In this document: positions 52,644 through 60,533 of the stretch, one piece after another
How the letters are laid out: each line of letters opens with the position of its first letter
Position numbering within the stretch: position 1 is the stretch's first letter
Assembly: GCF_002943105.1 (NCBI RefSeq)
Contig: NZ_PTPZ01000004.1
Coordinates: 1 to 64,000, forward strand
Reading direction: 5' to 3'
DNA: 64,000 nt
Origin: Cloacibacterium normanense
GTDB taxonomy: Bacteria > Bacteroidota > Bacteroidia > Flavobacteriales > Weeksellaceae
The notes under the pieces: generated by a model
The model's database searches: none
Seen by the model: the letters and a program-made list of their open reading frames with translations, nothing else
Told to the model about the DNA's origin: nothing
Translations under genes and position numbers: made by a program

Positions 52644-54047
52644 TTACATGTGAATCGCACGTTTTCCTGTAGCGTCTAATGCAGCTTCTTTAATCGCTTC
52701 TGCATAAGTAGGATGCGCATGAGACATTCTAGAAATATCTTCTGCACTTGCACGGAATTCCATAGCAGTTACAGCTTCTGCAATTAAATCTGCAGCTCTT
52801 GCACCAATCATGTGAACGCCTAAAACTTCGTCTGTTTTTTCATCAGCCAAAATTTTAATTAATCCGTCAATATCTCCAGAAGCACGGCTTCTTCCTAAAG
52901 CTCTCATTGGGAAAGAACCTACTTTATAAGCTGCTCCTTCTTCTTTTAATTGCTCTTCAGTTTTACCCACTCCTGCAACTTCTGGCCAAGTGTAAACAAC
53001 TCCTGGAATTAAGTTATAATTGATATGTGGTTTTTGACCTGCTAAAGTTTCAGCTACGAAAACGCCTTCTTCTTCCGCTTTGTGAGCCAACATAGCTCCT
53101 ATTACTACGTCACCAATTGCATAAATATTTGCAACATTGGTCTGTAAATGGTCGTTTACTTTTACTCTTCCTCTTTCGTCTAATTCTACTCCTGCTTTTT
53201 CTAAGCCAAGACCTTCTGTGAATGGTTTTCTGCCTACAGAAACTAAAACATAATCTCCTTCTACACTTACTTCTTCTCCTTTTTTGTCTTTCGCAGTAAT
53301 TTTTACAGAATCTCCGTTTCTTTCTACAGATTGAACTCCTGTTGAAAGCATGAATTTCATACCTTGTTTTTTAAGAACTTTAGTCAATTCTTTAGACAAA
53401 GCGCCATCCATTGTTGGGATAATTTTGTCCATATATTCTACTACGGTTACTTGAGAACCTAATCTCAAATAAACAGAGCCTAATTCTAGACCAATTACAC
53501 CACCACCAATAACTACTAAATGTTTTGGAATTTCTTTTAAATTCAACGCTTCCGTAGAAGTGATAATTCTTTCTTTATCTATAGTGATGAAAGGCAAAGT
53601 AGATGGTTTAGAACCTGTAGCAACAATTGCATATTTGGTTTCTAAAATTTCAGAAGAACCATCATTTTTCGTTACTTTTACTTGAGTAGCAGATTCGAAA
53701 CTACCCAAACCTTCAAAGACAGTTACTTTATTTTTGTCCATCAAGAAATTAATTCCTTTAGTAGTTTGGTCTACTACTTCGTTTTTACGAGCCACCATTC
53801 TTGCCAAATCAGCTTGAGGTTCGTTGATAATAATTCCGTGATTTGCAAAATTATGCTTTGCATTTTCGAAATGTTCTGAGCTGTCTAAAAGCGCTTTTGA
53901 CGGAATACAACCTACATTTAAGCAAGTTCCTCCCAAAGTAGAATATTTCTCAATAAGAGCAGTTTTGAAACCTAATTGTGCGCATCTTAATGCAGCTACG
54001 TAACCACCAGGTCCAGAACCAATTACAGTAACATCAAATTGTGACAT
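52644..54047 (-). CDS. lpd: Dihydrolipoyl dehydrogenase
   Basis: 467 residues, the FAD-containing E3 subunit of pyruvate and 2-oxoglutarate dehydrogenase complexes. FAD site VIGSGPGGYVAALRCAQLG (about 7-25), redox disulfide GGTCLNVGCIPSK, NAD site VVIGGGVIGLELGSVYLRLG, the FAD-contacting YAIGDV, and the catalytic C-terminal His-Glu in HAHPTYAEAIKEAA. Length typical. It is alone; no E1 or E2 genes are adjacent. Confidence 0.97.
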   Translation of the reverse strand: MSQFDVTVIGSGPGGYVAALRCAQLGFKTALIEKYSTLGGTCLNVGCIPSKALLDSSEHFENAKHNFANHGIIINEPQADLARMVARKNEVVDQTTKGINFLMDKNKVTVFEGLGSFESATQVKVTKNDGSSEILETKYAIVATGSKPSTLPFITIDKERIITSTEALNLKEIPKHLVVIGGGVIGLELGSVYLRLGSQVTVVEYMDKIIPTMDGALSKELTKVLKKQGMKFMLSTGVQSVERNGDSVKITAKDKKGEEVSVEGDYVLVSVGRKPFTEGLGLEKAGVELDERGRVKVNDHLQTNVANIYAIGDVVIGAMLAHKAEEEGVFVAETLAGQKPHINYNLIPGVVYTWPEVAGVGKTEEQLKEEGAAYKVGSFPMRALGRSRASGDIDGLIKILADEKTDEVLGVHMIGARAADLIAEAVTAMEFRASAEDISRMSHAHPTYAEAIKEAALDATGKRAIHM

Positions 54048-54154
54048 TTTATATTATTTTTTATTAAAATTTAATTTTTGCTAAAATACGTATTTTAAGA
54101 CAAAGAGACAAAGGCTTTTCCGAAAGTTCTAAAATATTGAAATAACATCTAATT

Positions 54155-54556
54155 TTACAATTCTAACAATAAATTGTCTGTCAGTTCTAGATTTTCCCAT
54201 TCATCATTATTAGCAGGAGGAAAGTTGTTTCTAGAATATGCTTTTCTATTCTCAAAATCAATTACCGCATGAAAATAATTATTAATCTTTAAATATGCTT
54301 TATTGAAATCTTCAGACCATAAAATCTTGATATTAGATATGATATTTTTATCTACAATATTTTCCACATCATAAATATGAACAGCATTTATAATTTCAAA
54401 ATTATCATCAACAATATTCACAGCATAAAAATAACCTGTATTTTCATCATCTTCAAAAACAACACCATAATCTAAATTATCAAAAAAACTATCAACTACA
54501 GTTTCTTTTCCAACATAAAATTCTTCTTCATTATAAATGTATAATTCTCTTTTCAT
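54155..54556 (-). CDS. Protein of unknown function
   Basis: 133 residues, acidic, without signal peptide. Pattern: MKRELYIYNEEEFYVGKETVVDSF, then DNTGYFYAV-like strands, and YFHAVIDFENRKAYSRNNFPP. This resembles small DUF2251-type or toxin-immunity proteins of flavobacteria, though I cannot name it with confidence. It starts 3 bp after the glycosyltransferase remnant. Confidence 0.6.
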   Translation of the reverse strand: MKRELYIYNEEEFYVGKETVVDSFFDNLDYGVVFEDDENTGYFYAVNIVDDNFEIINAVHIYDVENIVDKNIISNIKILWSEDFNKAYLKINNYFHAVIDFENRKAYSRNNFPPANNDEWENLELTDNLLLEL

Positions 54557-54559
54557 CCT

Positions 54560-54763
54560 TTAAATCACTTTAAAAACCTCAAAATATTTCTCTAAAATCA
54601 TTTCTTTAGAAAATCTAGATTTTATAGAGTTTTTAATCGCTTCTGAATCGTGATTTTGTTCTAAAATTTCTGATCCGGATAAATGATTGGCAATGGTAGT
54701 CACAATGCGATCTGCACCACCTGCATTAAGATATGGAAGGATAAAAAGGATAGATTTTTTCAT
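54560..54763 (-). pseudogene. Glycosyltransferase (GT4) with a large internal deletion
   Basis: 67 codons. The N-terminus MKKSILFILPYLNAGGADRI, then VTTIANHLS, is the start of a GT4 glycosyltransferase (the GGAER-type donor/acceptor loop), while SEAIKNSIKSRFSKEMILEKY, then FEVFK, is its very C-terminus. They are joined in frame at about residue 29-31, so some 300 residues (both Rossmann domains) are missing. It cannot be active. Confidence 0.82.
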
Positions 54764-54778
54764 TCATTTTCAAAAAAA

Positions 54779-54853
54779 TCATTCTGAATAAAAGAAGCGA
54801 AAATCTAAAAAGATTCTTCATTACGCTTCGCTTCATTCAGAATGACATGTAAG
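54779..54853. repeat. Imperfect palindromic intergenic element
   Basis: TCATTCTGAATAAAAGAAGCG on the left is echoed inverted by CGCTTCGCTTCATTCAGAATGA on the right, with AATCTAAAAAGATT in the loop. It is a hairpin-forming interspersed repeat of the kind common in flavobacteria, located downstream of recQ. Confidence 0.75.
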
Positions 54854-54865
54854 AGTTATATTTTT

Positions 54866-57067
54866 TTAATTTGCTACGTCTGAAATAAACTTAATTCTCA
54901 GCATTCTTACTTCTTCATCCGTTAAATCATCACCAAATTCCGCCAAAAGAACTTTCATAGAATCACTTTCGGATTCTTTCATAAAATCCATAAAATCATC
55001 TACAATATCTTCGTCAAAATTTTCTTCTATGTAATAATCTATATTGAGTTTAGTTCCTTGATAAACAATAGATTCCATTTCAGAAAGCAAATCGTCCATG
55101 CTCAGATGTTTCGCTTTGGCAATGTCTTCTAAATCTATTTTTTTGTCGGTATTTTGAATGATAAAAACTTTGTGCGAAGACTTATTGGCAACTGTTTTCA
55201 GCACCATGTCTTGAGTTCTCTCAATATTGTTATCTTCTACATATTTCGCGATGAATTCTGCAAATTCTTTTCCGTATTTTTTAGCTTTTCCTTCACCAAC
55301 TCCGTAAACTTTTGCAATTTCGTCTACCGAAATTGGATATTGTACAGTCATATCTTCCAAACTTGGATCCATGAAAACCGTGTAAGGTGGAATGCCATGT
55401 TTTTTGGCTACTTTTTTTCTCAACTCTTTTAACTGAGCGAAAAGATTTTGGTCAAGACCACCTCCAGCTTGTACCTGAACTTGTTCTGCGTCTGCAATCG
55501 CTGCCAAATCATATTCTCTATCTTCGGCAATCATAAATTCTGGTGTTTCTTTTCCTGAAAGGAAATTTTTAGCTTTGTCTGAAAGTTTCAGAACGCCGTA
55601 AGTTTCTATATCTTTAGTCAAATAACCTTGTACAGTAGCTTGTCTGATGATGGATTTCCAATAATTATCATTTTCTGATTTCCCAATTCCGAAATGTTTA
55701 GAATTCTCTAATTTGTAAGCTTTGGTAGTTGCAGATTCTTTACCCGAAATAATCGAAATTAAATCTTTGGTTCTGAATTTTTCTTCCAAATCTTTTACGA
55801 TTTCTAAGACTTTTTTCAAATCTTTAGAAGCATCTTTCAGTTTTGGCGGGTTTACAGAATTATCATCCATTTTAGCACCATCACCATTGATTGGGTCAAA
55901 TTCTTCTCCGAAATAATACAATAAATATTGTCTTCTGCTCATAGAAGTTTCGGCGTAACCTACTACTTCATTCAAAAGTTGAAGTCCGATTTCACGTTCA
56001 GAAACTGGTTTTTGAGCTAAGAATTTTTCTAATTTTTCAATGTCTTTTGGGTCATAAAAAGCAAGGCAATGACCTTCTCCTCCATCTCTACCAGCTCTAC
56101 CCGTTTCTTGGTAATAACTTTCTAGCGATTTTGGAATATCATAATGAATGACGAATCTTACATCTGGCTTGTCAATTCCCATTCCGAAAGCAATGGTAGC
56201 AACAATTACATCTGCTTCTTCCATCAAGAATTTATCTTGATTTGCTACTCTGGTTTTTTGGTCAAGACCAGCGTGATATGGCAATGCATTGATTCCATTT
56301 ACCTGCAATAACTGAGAAAATTCCTCTACTTTTCTTCGGCTGAGACAATAAACAATTCCTGATTTGCCTTTATGTTGATTGATAAATTTTACGATTTCTC
56401 TGTCTACATTTACTTTAGGACGAATTTCGTAGTAAAGATTAGGTCTATTAAAACTATCTTTAAAAACCAATGCATTGTTCATTCCTAGAGTTTTCTGAAT
56501 ATCATCCTGAACTTTAGGTGTAGCAGTTGCAGTTAATGCAATTACAGGAACTTTTGCAATTTTATCAATTATTAATTTGAGATTTCTGTATTCTGGACGG
56601 AAATCATGTCCCCATTCCGAAATACAGTGCGCTTCGTCTATCGCTACGAAAGAAATTTTTATTTCTTTTAAAAAATTAAGGTATTCTTCTTTTACTAAAC
56701 TTTCTGGAGCTACGTAGAGCAACTTGGTTTTGCCGCTTTTGATGTCATCAAAAACTTGTTTTGTTTGGGTTTTATTGAGAGAAGAATTCAGGACATGACC
56801 TACTCCTTCCTCGGCAGAAATACCATTAATGGCATCTACTTGGTTTTTCATTAAAGCAATCAGCGGAGAAACTACAATTGCAGTTCCTTCTGAAAGAAGT
56901 GCAGGAAGTTGATAACACAACGATTTACCACCACCAGTTGGCATTAATACGAAAACATCATTACCACTCAATAAGGTGGAAATAATTTCTTCTTGTCTTC
57001 CTTTAAAAGTAGAAAATCCGAAATATTTTTTTAGTGCACTTGTTAAATCTTCATGTTTAGTCTTCAT
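54866..57067 (-). CDS. recQ: ATP-dependent DNA helicase RecQ
   Basis: 733 residues: DEAH-type helicase core with motif I MPTGGGKSLCYQLPALL (about 38-55), II VAIDEAHCISEWGHDFRPEY, the aromatic-rich loop, and VI QETGRAGRDG. An RQC zinc/winged-helix region (about 350-500; the zinc cysteines are not obvious) and an HRDC domain (about 535-610, LRKKVAKKHGIPPYTVFMDPSL) follow, then a longer C-terminal extension than E. coli RecQ. RecQ unwinds DNA in repair. Divergent from kdsD. A TATCTTTG box lies upstream at 57103-57110. Confidence 0.95.
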   Translation of the reverse strand: MKTKHEDLTSALKKYFGFSTFKGRQEEIISTLLSGNDVFVLMPTGGGKSLCYQLPALLSEGTAIVVSPLIALMKNQVDAINGISAEEGVGHVLNSSLNKTQTKQVFDDIKSGKTKLLYVAPESLVKEEYLNFLKEIKISFVAIDEAHCISEWGHDFRPEYRNLKLIIDKIAKVPVIALTATATPKVQDDIQKTLGMNNALVFKDSFNRPNLYYEIRPKVNVDREIVKFINQHKGKSGIVYCLSRRKVEEFSQLLQVNGINALPYHAGLDQKTRVANQDKFLMEEADVIVATIAFGMGIDKPDVRFVIHYDIPKSLESYYQETGRAGRDGGEGHCLAFYDPKDIEKLEKFLAQKPVSEREIGLQLLNEVVGYAETSMSRRQYLLYYFGEEFDPINGDGAKMDDNSVNPPKLKDASKDLKKVLEIVKDLEEKFRTKDLISIISGKESATTKAYKLENSKHFGIGKSENDNYWKSIIRQATVQGYLTKDIETYGVLKLSDKAKNFLSGKETPEFMIAEDREYDLAAIADAEQVQVQAGGGLDQNLFAQLKELRKKVAKKHGIPPYTVFMDPSLEDMTVQYPISVDEIAKVYGVGEGKAKKYGKEFAEFIAKYVEDNNIERTQDMVLKTVANKSSHKVFIIQNTDKKIDLEDIAKAKHLSMDDLLSEMESIVYQGTKLNIDYYIEENFDEDIVDDFMDFMKESESDSMKVLLAEFGDDLTDEEVRMLRIKFISDVAN

Positions 57068-57201
57068 CTGTTCAAGTAAGTTTTACTAAATTTGCATCTT
57101 ACCAAAGATAAAACTTTTTAATGAGATTTGAAAATTTTTAAAAATTTAAAAAATCTTAATTTTTGTCTTTTGAAAAATAAATAAATCTAAGAAATTGTAT
57201 T

Positions 57202-58161
57202 TTGGAAAAAATAGACATTATTAGCCTTGCCAAAAACGCTATTGCAGTAGAAGTTACTGAGCTAGAATCGCTTAAAAATAGAATTGATGAACAGTTCGAA
57301 AAAGCGGTAAACATCATCAATAATTCCACAGGAAAACTGATTGTAGTAGGCATCGGTAAATCTGCACACGTAGGAAATAAAATTGTAGCAACTTTAAATT
57401 CTACAGGAACTCCTTCGCAGTTTTTACACGCTGCGGAAGCAATTCACGGAGATTTAGGCGTGATACAAAAAAATGACGTGGTGCTTTGCATCTCTAACTC
57501 TGGAAATTCGCCAGAAGTAGTGTATTTATTGCCTTTTTTGAAAGATTATTCTGCTGCTTTAATTGGTATGACAGGAAATCTAAAATCTAAATTGGCAGAA
57601 GCTTCTGATGTGGTTTTAGATTCTTCGGTAAAAGTGGAAGCTTGTCCTAATAAATTGGCGCCAACAAGTTCTACTACGGTTCAAATGGCCATTGGTGATG
57701 CTTTAGCAGTTTGTTTAATGGAACTGAATAATTTCAAAGACCAAGATTTTGCAAAGTTTCACCCAGGTGGAAGTTTAGGAAAAAACTTAACGGCAAGAGT
57801 AGAACAATTCGTTTCTGAGCAGAGACCTTTAGTTGAAGTAAATTCTAGTATAAAAGATGTAATTTTTTCTATTTCAAGCTCTAAGCATGGAATTACGGTG
57901 GTAACAGACCAAGACAAAATAGTTGGTGTAATTACCGATGGAGACTTAAGAAGAATGCTTCTAAAAACCGAAAATCTTACCGGAATTTTAGCAAAAGATT
58001 TAATGTCTGCAAATCCCAAAACGGTTGACAAAAATGCGCTTGCAAAAGAAGCGATGACTGTTTTAAAGCAAAACAATATCGGTCAATTGATTGTAACAGA
58101 TAATGGAAATTATTTCGGAATTATCGATTTACATAGATTGTTGGATGAAGGGATAAATTAG
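57202..58161 (+). CDS. kdsD: Arabinose-5-phosphate isomerase (KpsF/GutQ family)
   Basis: 319 residues, converting ribulose 5-phosphate to arabinose 5-phosphate, the first step of Kdo synthesis for lipopolysaccharide. An SIS domain (about 35-165, with VVGIGKSAHVGNKIVATLNSTGTPS and SNSGNSPEVV) is followed by two CBS domains (about 205-319). The start is TTG at 57202; no in-frame ATG lies nearby and the family N-terminus begins here. tatC follows downstream, and kdsA of the same pathway is about 5 kb away. Confidence 0.93.
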   Translation: MEKIDIISLAKNAIAVEVTELESLKNRIDEQFEKAVNIINNSTGKLIVVGIGKSAHVGNKIVATLNSTGTPSQFLHAAEAIHGDLGVIQKNDVVLCISNSGNSPEVVYLLPFLKDYSAALIGMTGNLKSKLAEASDVVLDSSVKVEACPNKLAPTSSTTVQMAIGDALAVCLMELNNFKDQDFAKFHPGGSLGKNLTARVEQFVSEQRPLVEVNSSIKDVIFSISSSKHGITVVTDQDKIVGVITDGDLRRMLLKTENLTGILAKDLMSANPKTVDKNALAKEAMTVLKQNNIGQLIVTDNGNYFGIIDLHRLLDEGIN

Positions 58162-58290
58162 AAGAGACAAGAATCTAGAATCTAGAATCAAGAGCCAAGA
58201 GTCAAGAACTAAAACATTTCGTACAAGAAAGAATTAAACTGTAAGTTTAAATAATAAAAAATTAAACCCGAAAATTCGGAACTAAAATAT

Positions 58291-59121
58291 ATGGCAGAAG
58301 AGAAAGAAATGTCCTTTTTAGGACACATAGGTGAACTAAGATCGCATCTAATTCGTTGTATTATCGCAATTATTATTGGAGCTTTAATTGTAGGTTTCAA
58401 TATTAACTGGATTATGGATCATGTGTTTTTTGCACCTACTAAAAATGATTTTATTACTTTTAGAGTGATCAATCATTATTCTCAGGAATTTTTTGGTCAC
58501 GAAAGTTTCGTTTTGCCAGATACGTTTCAAGTTCAACAGAAAAAATTATTGCAACAGTTTGATGTAATGATGTCTGTTTCTATTTTCGGAGGAATGGTTT
58601 TGGCACTTCCTTATATTATTTGGGAATTGTGGAGATTCATTAGTCCAGCACTTCATCCTAAAGAAAGAAAAAATTCATCTTTTGTGATTAATTTTGTGTG
58701 GATTCTTTTTATTATTGGTGCATTAGTAGGATATTTCCTTATCCTTCCATTAGCAATTAATTTCGGATTATTATTTACCATTTCAGATTCTATCACGCAA
58801 TTATTTGATTTATCAGATTACACTACTCTATTTTTGCAAGTGGTTTTAGGAATGGGATTGGTTTTCTTATTTCCAGTAGTCGTTTATTTTTTGACAACGA
58901 TAGGAATTTTGACGCCTGTATTTTTAAAAACGTACAGAAGACACGCGATTGTAGTCATTATGGTAGTTGCCGCAATTGTAACTCCGGCAGATGTTTTCAG
59001 TATGTTGGCTGCAGCATTTCCGCTTTTGGTTTTGTATGAATTCAGTGTTTTGATGAGCATTTATGTTTACAAAAAAATTCAAAAAGCAGAACAAAAAGAA
59101 TTGGCCAAAAGAAACGCTTAA
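58291..59121 (+). CDS. tatC: Twin-arginine translocase subunit TatC
   Basis: 276-residue inner-membrane protein with six hydrophobic segments. Signature blocks are MSFLGHIGELRSHLIRC near the N-terminus, LPYIIWELWRFISPALHPKERK and VVAAIVTPADVFSM. TatC recognises the twin-arginine signal peptide of folded exported proteins. No tatA is adjacent. The recQ-kdsD-tatC neighbourhood is typical of flavobacteria. Confidence 0.95.
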   Translation: MAEEKEMSFLGHIGELRSHLIRCIIAIIIGALIVGFNINWIMDHVFFAPTKNDFITFRVINHYSQEFFGHESFVLPDTFQVQQKKLLQQFDVMMSVSIFGGMVLALPYIIWELWRFISPALHPKERKNSSFVINFVWILFIIGALVGYFLILPLAINFGLLFTISDSITQLFDLSDYTTLFLQVVLGMGLVFLFPVVVYFLTTIGILTPVFLKTYRRHAIVVIMVVAAIVTPADVFSMLAAAFPLLVLYEFSVLMSIYVYKKIQKAEQKELAKRNA

Positions 59122-59137
59122 CTTTTAAACTTAAAAA

Positions 59138-60490
59138 ATGAAATTTCTCAATAAACAGTTTACGCAAGAAACCTTAAAACTTGCGCTCCCAGTAATGCTT
59201 ACACAAGTAGGGCAAGTTTCTGTAAACTTGTTTGATAACATTATTGTAGGAAAACTTCTTGGCGCAAAAGCATTGGCAGCTGTTTCTCTTGGAAACGCTA
59301 TGTTTTTCTCTATTTTTATCTTTGGATTAGGTTTTTCATTGGCGATTCCGCCATTGGTTTCTGAAGCGCATTCTCAACATGATCACAACAGAATTAACAG
59401 CATTTTCCGACACGGATTTGTGGTAAATATCATTTTGGCTTTTGTTTTAATGCTTTTGATATTTGGAATCATTCCACTTATGCCATATTTGAATCAACCA
59501 AAAGAAATTTTACCCGATACTATTACCTTTCTTTCCATCGTAACCTTAAGTATCATTCCATTTATGATTTTTCAAACGATGAGAGAAGTTTCAGAAGGAC
59601 TTTCTTTTACGATTGGGGTAACCAAAGCGACCATTTTTGCAAATGTTATTAATGTTATTCTCAATTATGTGTTTATAGAGCATTTTAAAATGGGAGTTGC
59701 TGGTTCAGCTTGGGCTACATTTATTGCAAGAGTTGCCATGATGGTTTTCTTGTATTATGTGTTGATTAAAGAAGAAAAAACGAGAAGATACATCAAAGAT
59801 TTTTCATTAAAAATAAAGGATTTCACCAAAGAAATGTTCGAAAAACTAATCAGATTAGGCTTTCCTACTGCATTGCAATTGTTTTTTGAAGTAACGGCTT
59901 TTGCTGGTGCTGCTTTTATCTGCGGATTGATTTCTGCAAAAGACATTGCAGCGCATCAAATTGCACTTTCTATGGCGAGTTTTACGTTTAATCTTTGTGT
60001 AGGATTCAGTGTAGCTTCTACGGTAATGATTGGAAGAAAATTAGGCGAAAAAGACTTTGTAAATCTAGAAAAAGTAGGTTTTAACAACCTGAAAATCGCT
60101 TTTATCTTTATGTTAATGTGTGGATTGGTTTTTATTCTTGGAAAAGATGTTTTACCAACATTTTTCACCAAAAAAGAAGACATTGCTGTAGTAGAATTGG
60201 CATCTCAATTGATGATTATTGCAGCATTATTTCAATTATCAGACGGAATTCAGGTGACTGCACTTGGTTGTCTTAGAGGAATACAAGACGTGAAAATTCC
60301 TTCTATTCTTACCTTTATTGCTTATTGGGTAATCACCATTCCATTGGGTTATTATCTTACGGTTCCTATGAAGATGGGCGCTTTCGGAATGTGGATTGCT
60401 CTGGGAATTGGACTTACCATTTCTGCGGTGCTTTTGGTAATAAGATTTAGAAATCTTTCGGAGAAAAGAATTAAAGCTCAGTCCAACTAA
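59138..60490 (+). CDS. MATE family multidrug/Na+ exporter
   Basis: 450 residues with twelve predicted membrane segments in two halves. The first half has LALPVMLTQVGQVSVNLFDNIIVGKL and the second LIRLGFPTALQLFFEVTAFAGAAF, with ALGCLRGIQDVKIPSILTF near the C-terminus, as in NorM-type MATE transporters. It probably extrudes toxic cations or drugs with Na+ or H+. It starts 16 bp after tatC and so may be co-transcribed. Confidence 0.92.
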   Translation: MKFLNKQFTQETLKLALPVMLTQVGQVSVNLFDNIIVGKLLGAKALAAVSLGNAMFFSIFIFGLGFSLAIPPLVSEAHSQHDHNRINSIFRHGFVVNIILAFVLMLLIFGIIPLMPYLNQPKEILPDTITFLSIVTLSIIPFMIFQTMREVSEGLSFTIGVTKATIFANVINVILNYVFIEHFKMGVAGSAWATFIARVAMMVFLYYVLIKEEKTRRYIKDFSLKIKDFTKEMFEKLIRLGFPTALQLFFEVTAFAGAAFICGLISAKDIAAHQIALSMASFTFNLCVGFSVASTVMIGRKLGEKDFVNLEKVGFNNLKIAFIFMLMCGLVFILGKDVLPTFFTKKEDIAVVELASQLMIIAALFQLSDGIQVTALGCLRGIQDVKIPSILTFIAYWVITIPLGYYLTVPMKMGAFGMWIALGIGLTISAVLLVIRFRNLSEKRIKAQSN

Positions 60491-60492
60491 AA

Positions 60493-60533
60493 ATAAAAAA
60501 GTCTTGAAGAGAACATTCAAGACTTTCTTTTTA
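60493..60533. terminator. Bidirectional terminator after the MATE gene
   Basis: GTCTTGAA pairs with TTCAAGAC around a 7-base loop, with A and T runs, between the convergent MATE and TonB-receptor genes. Confidence 0.88.
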
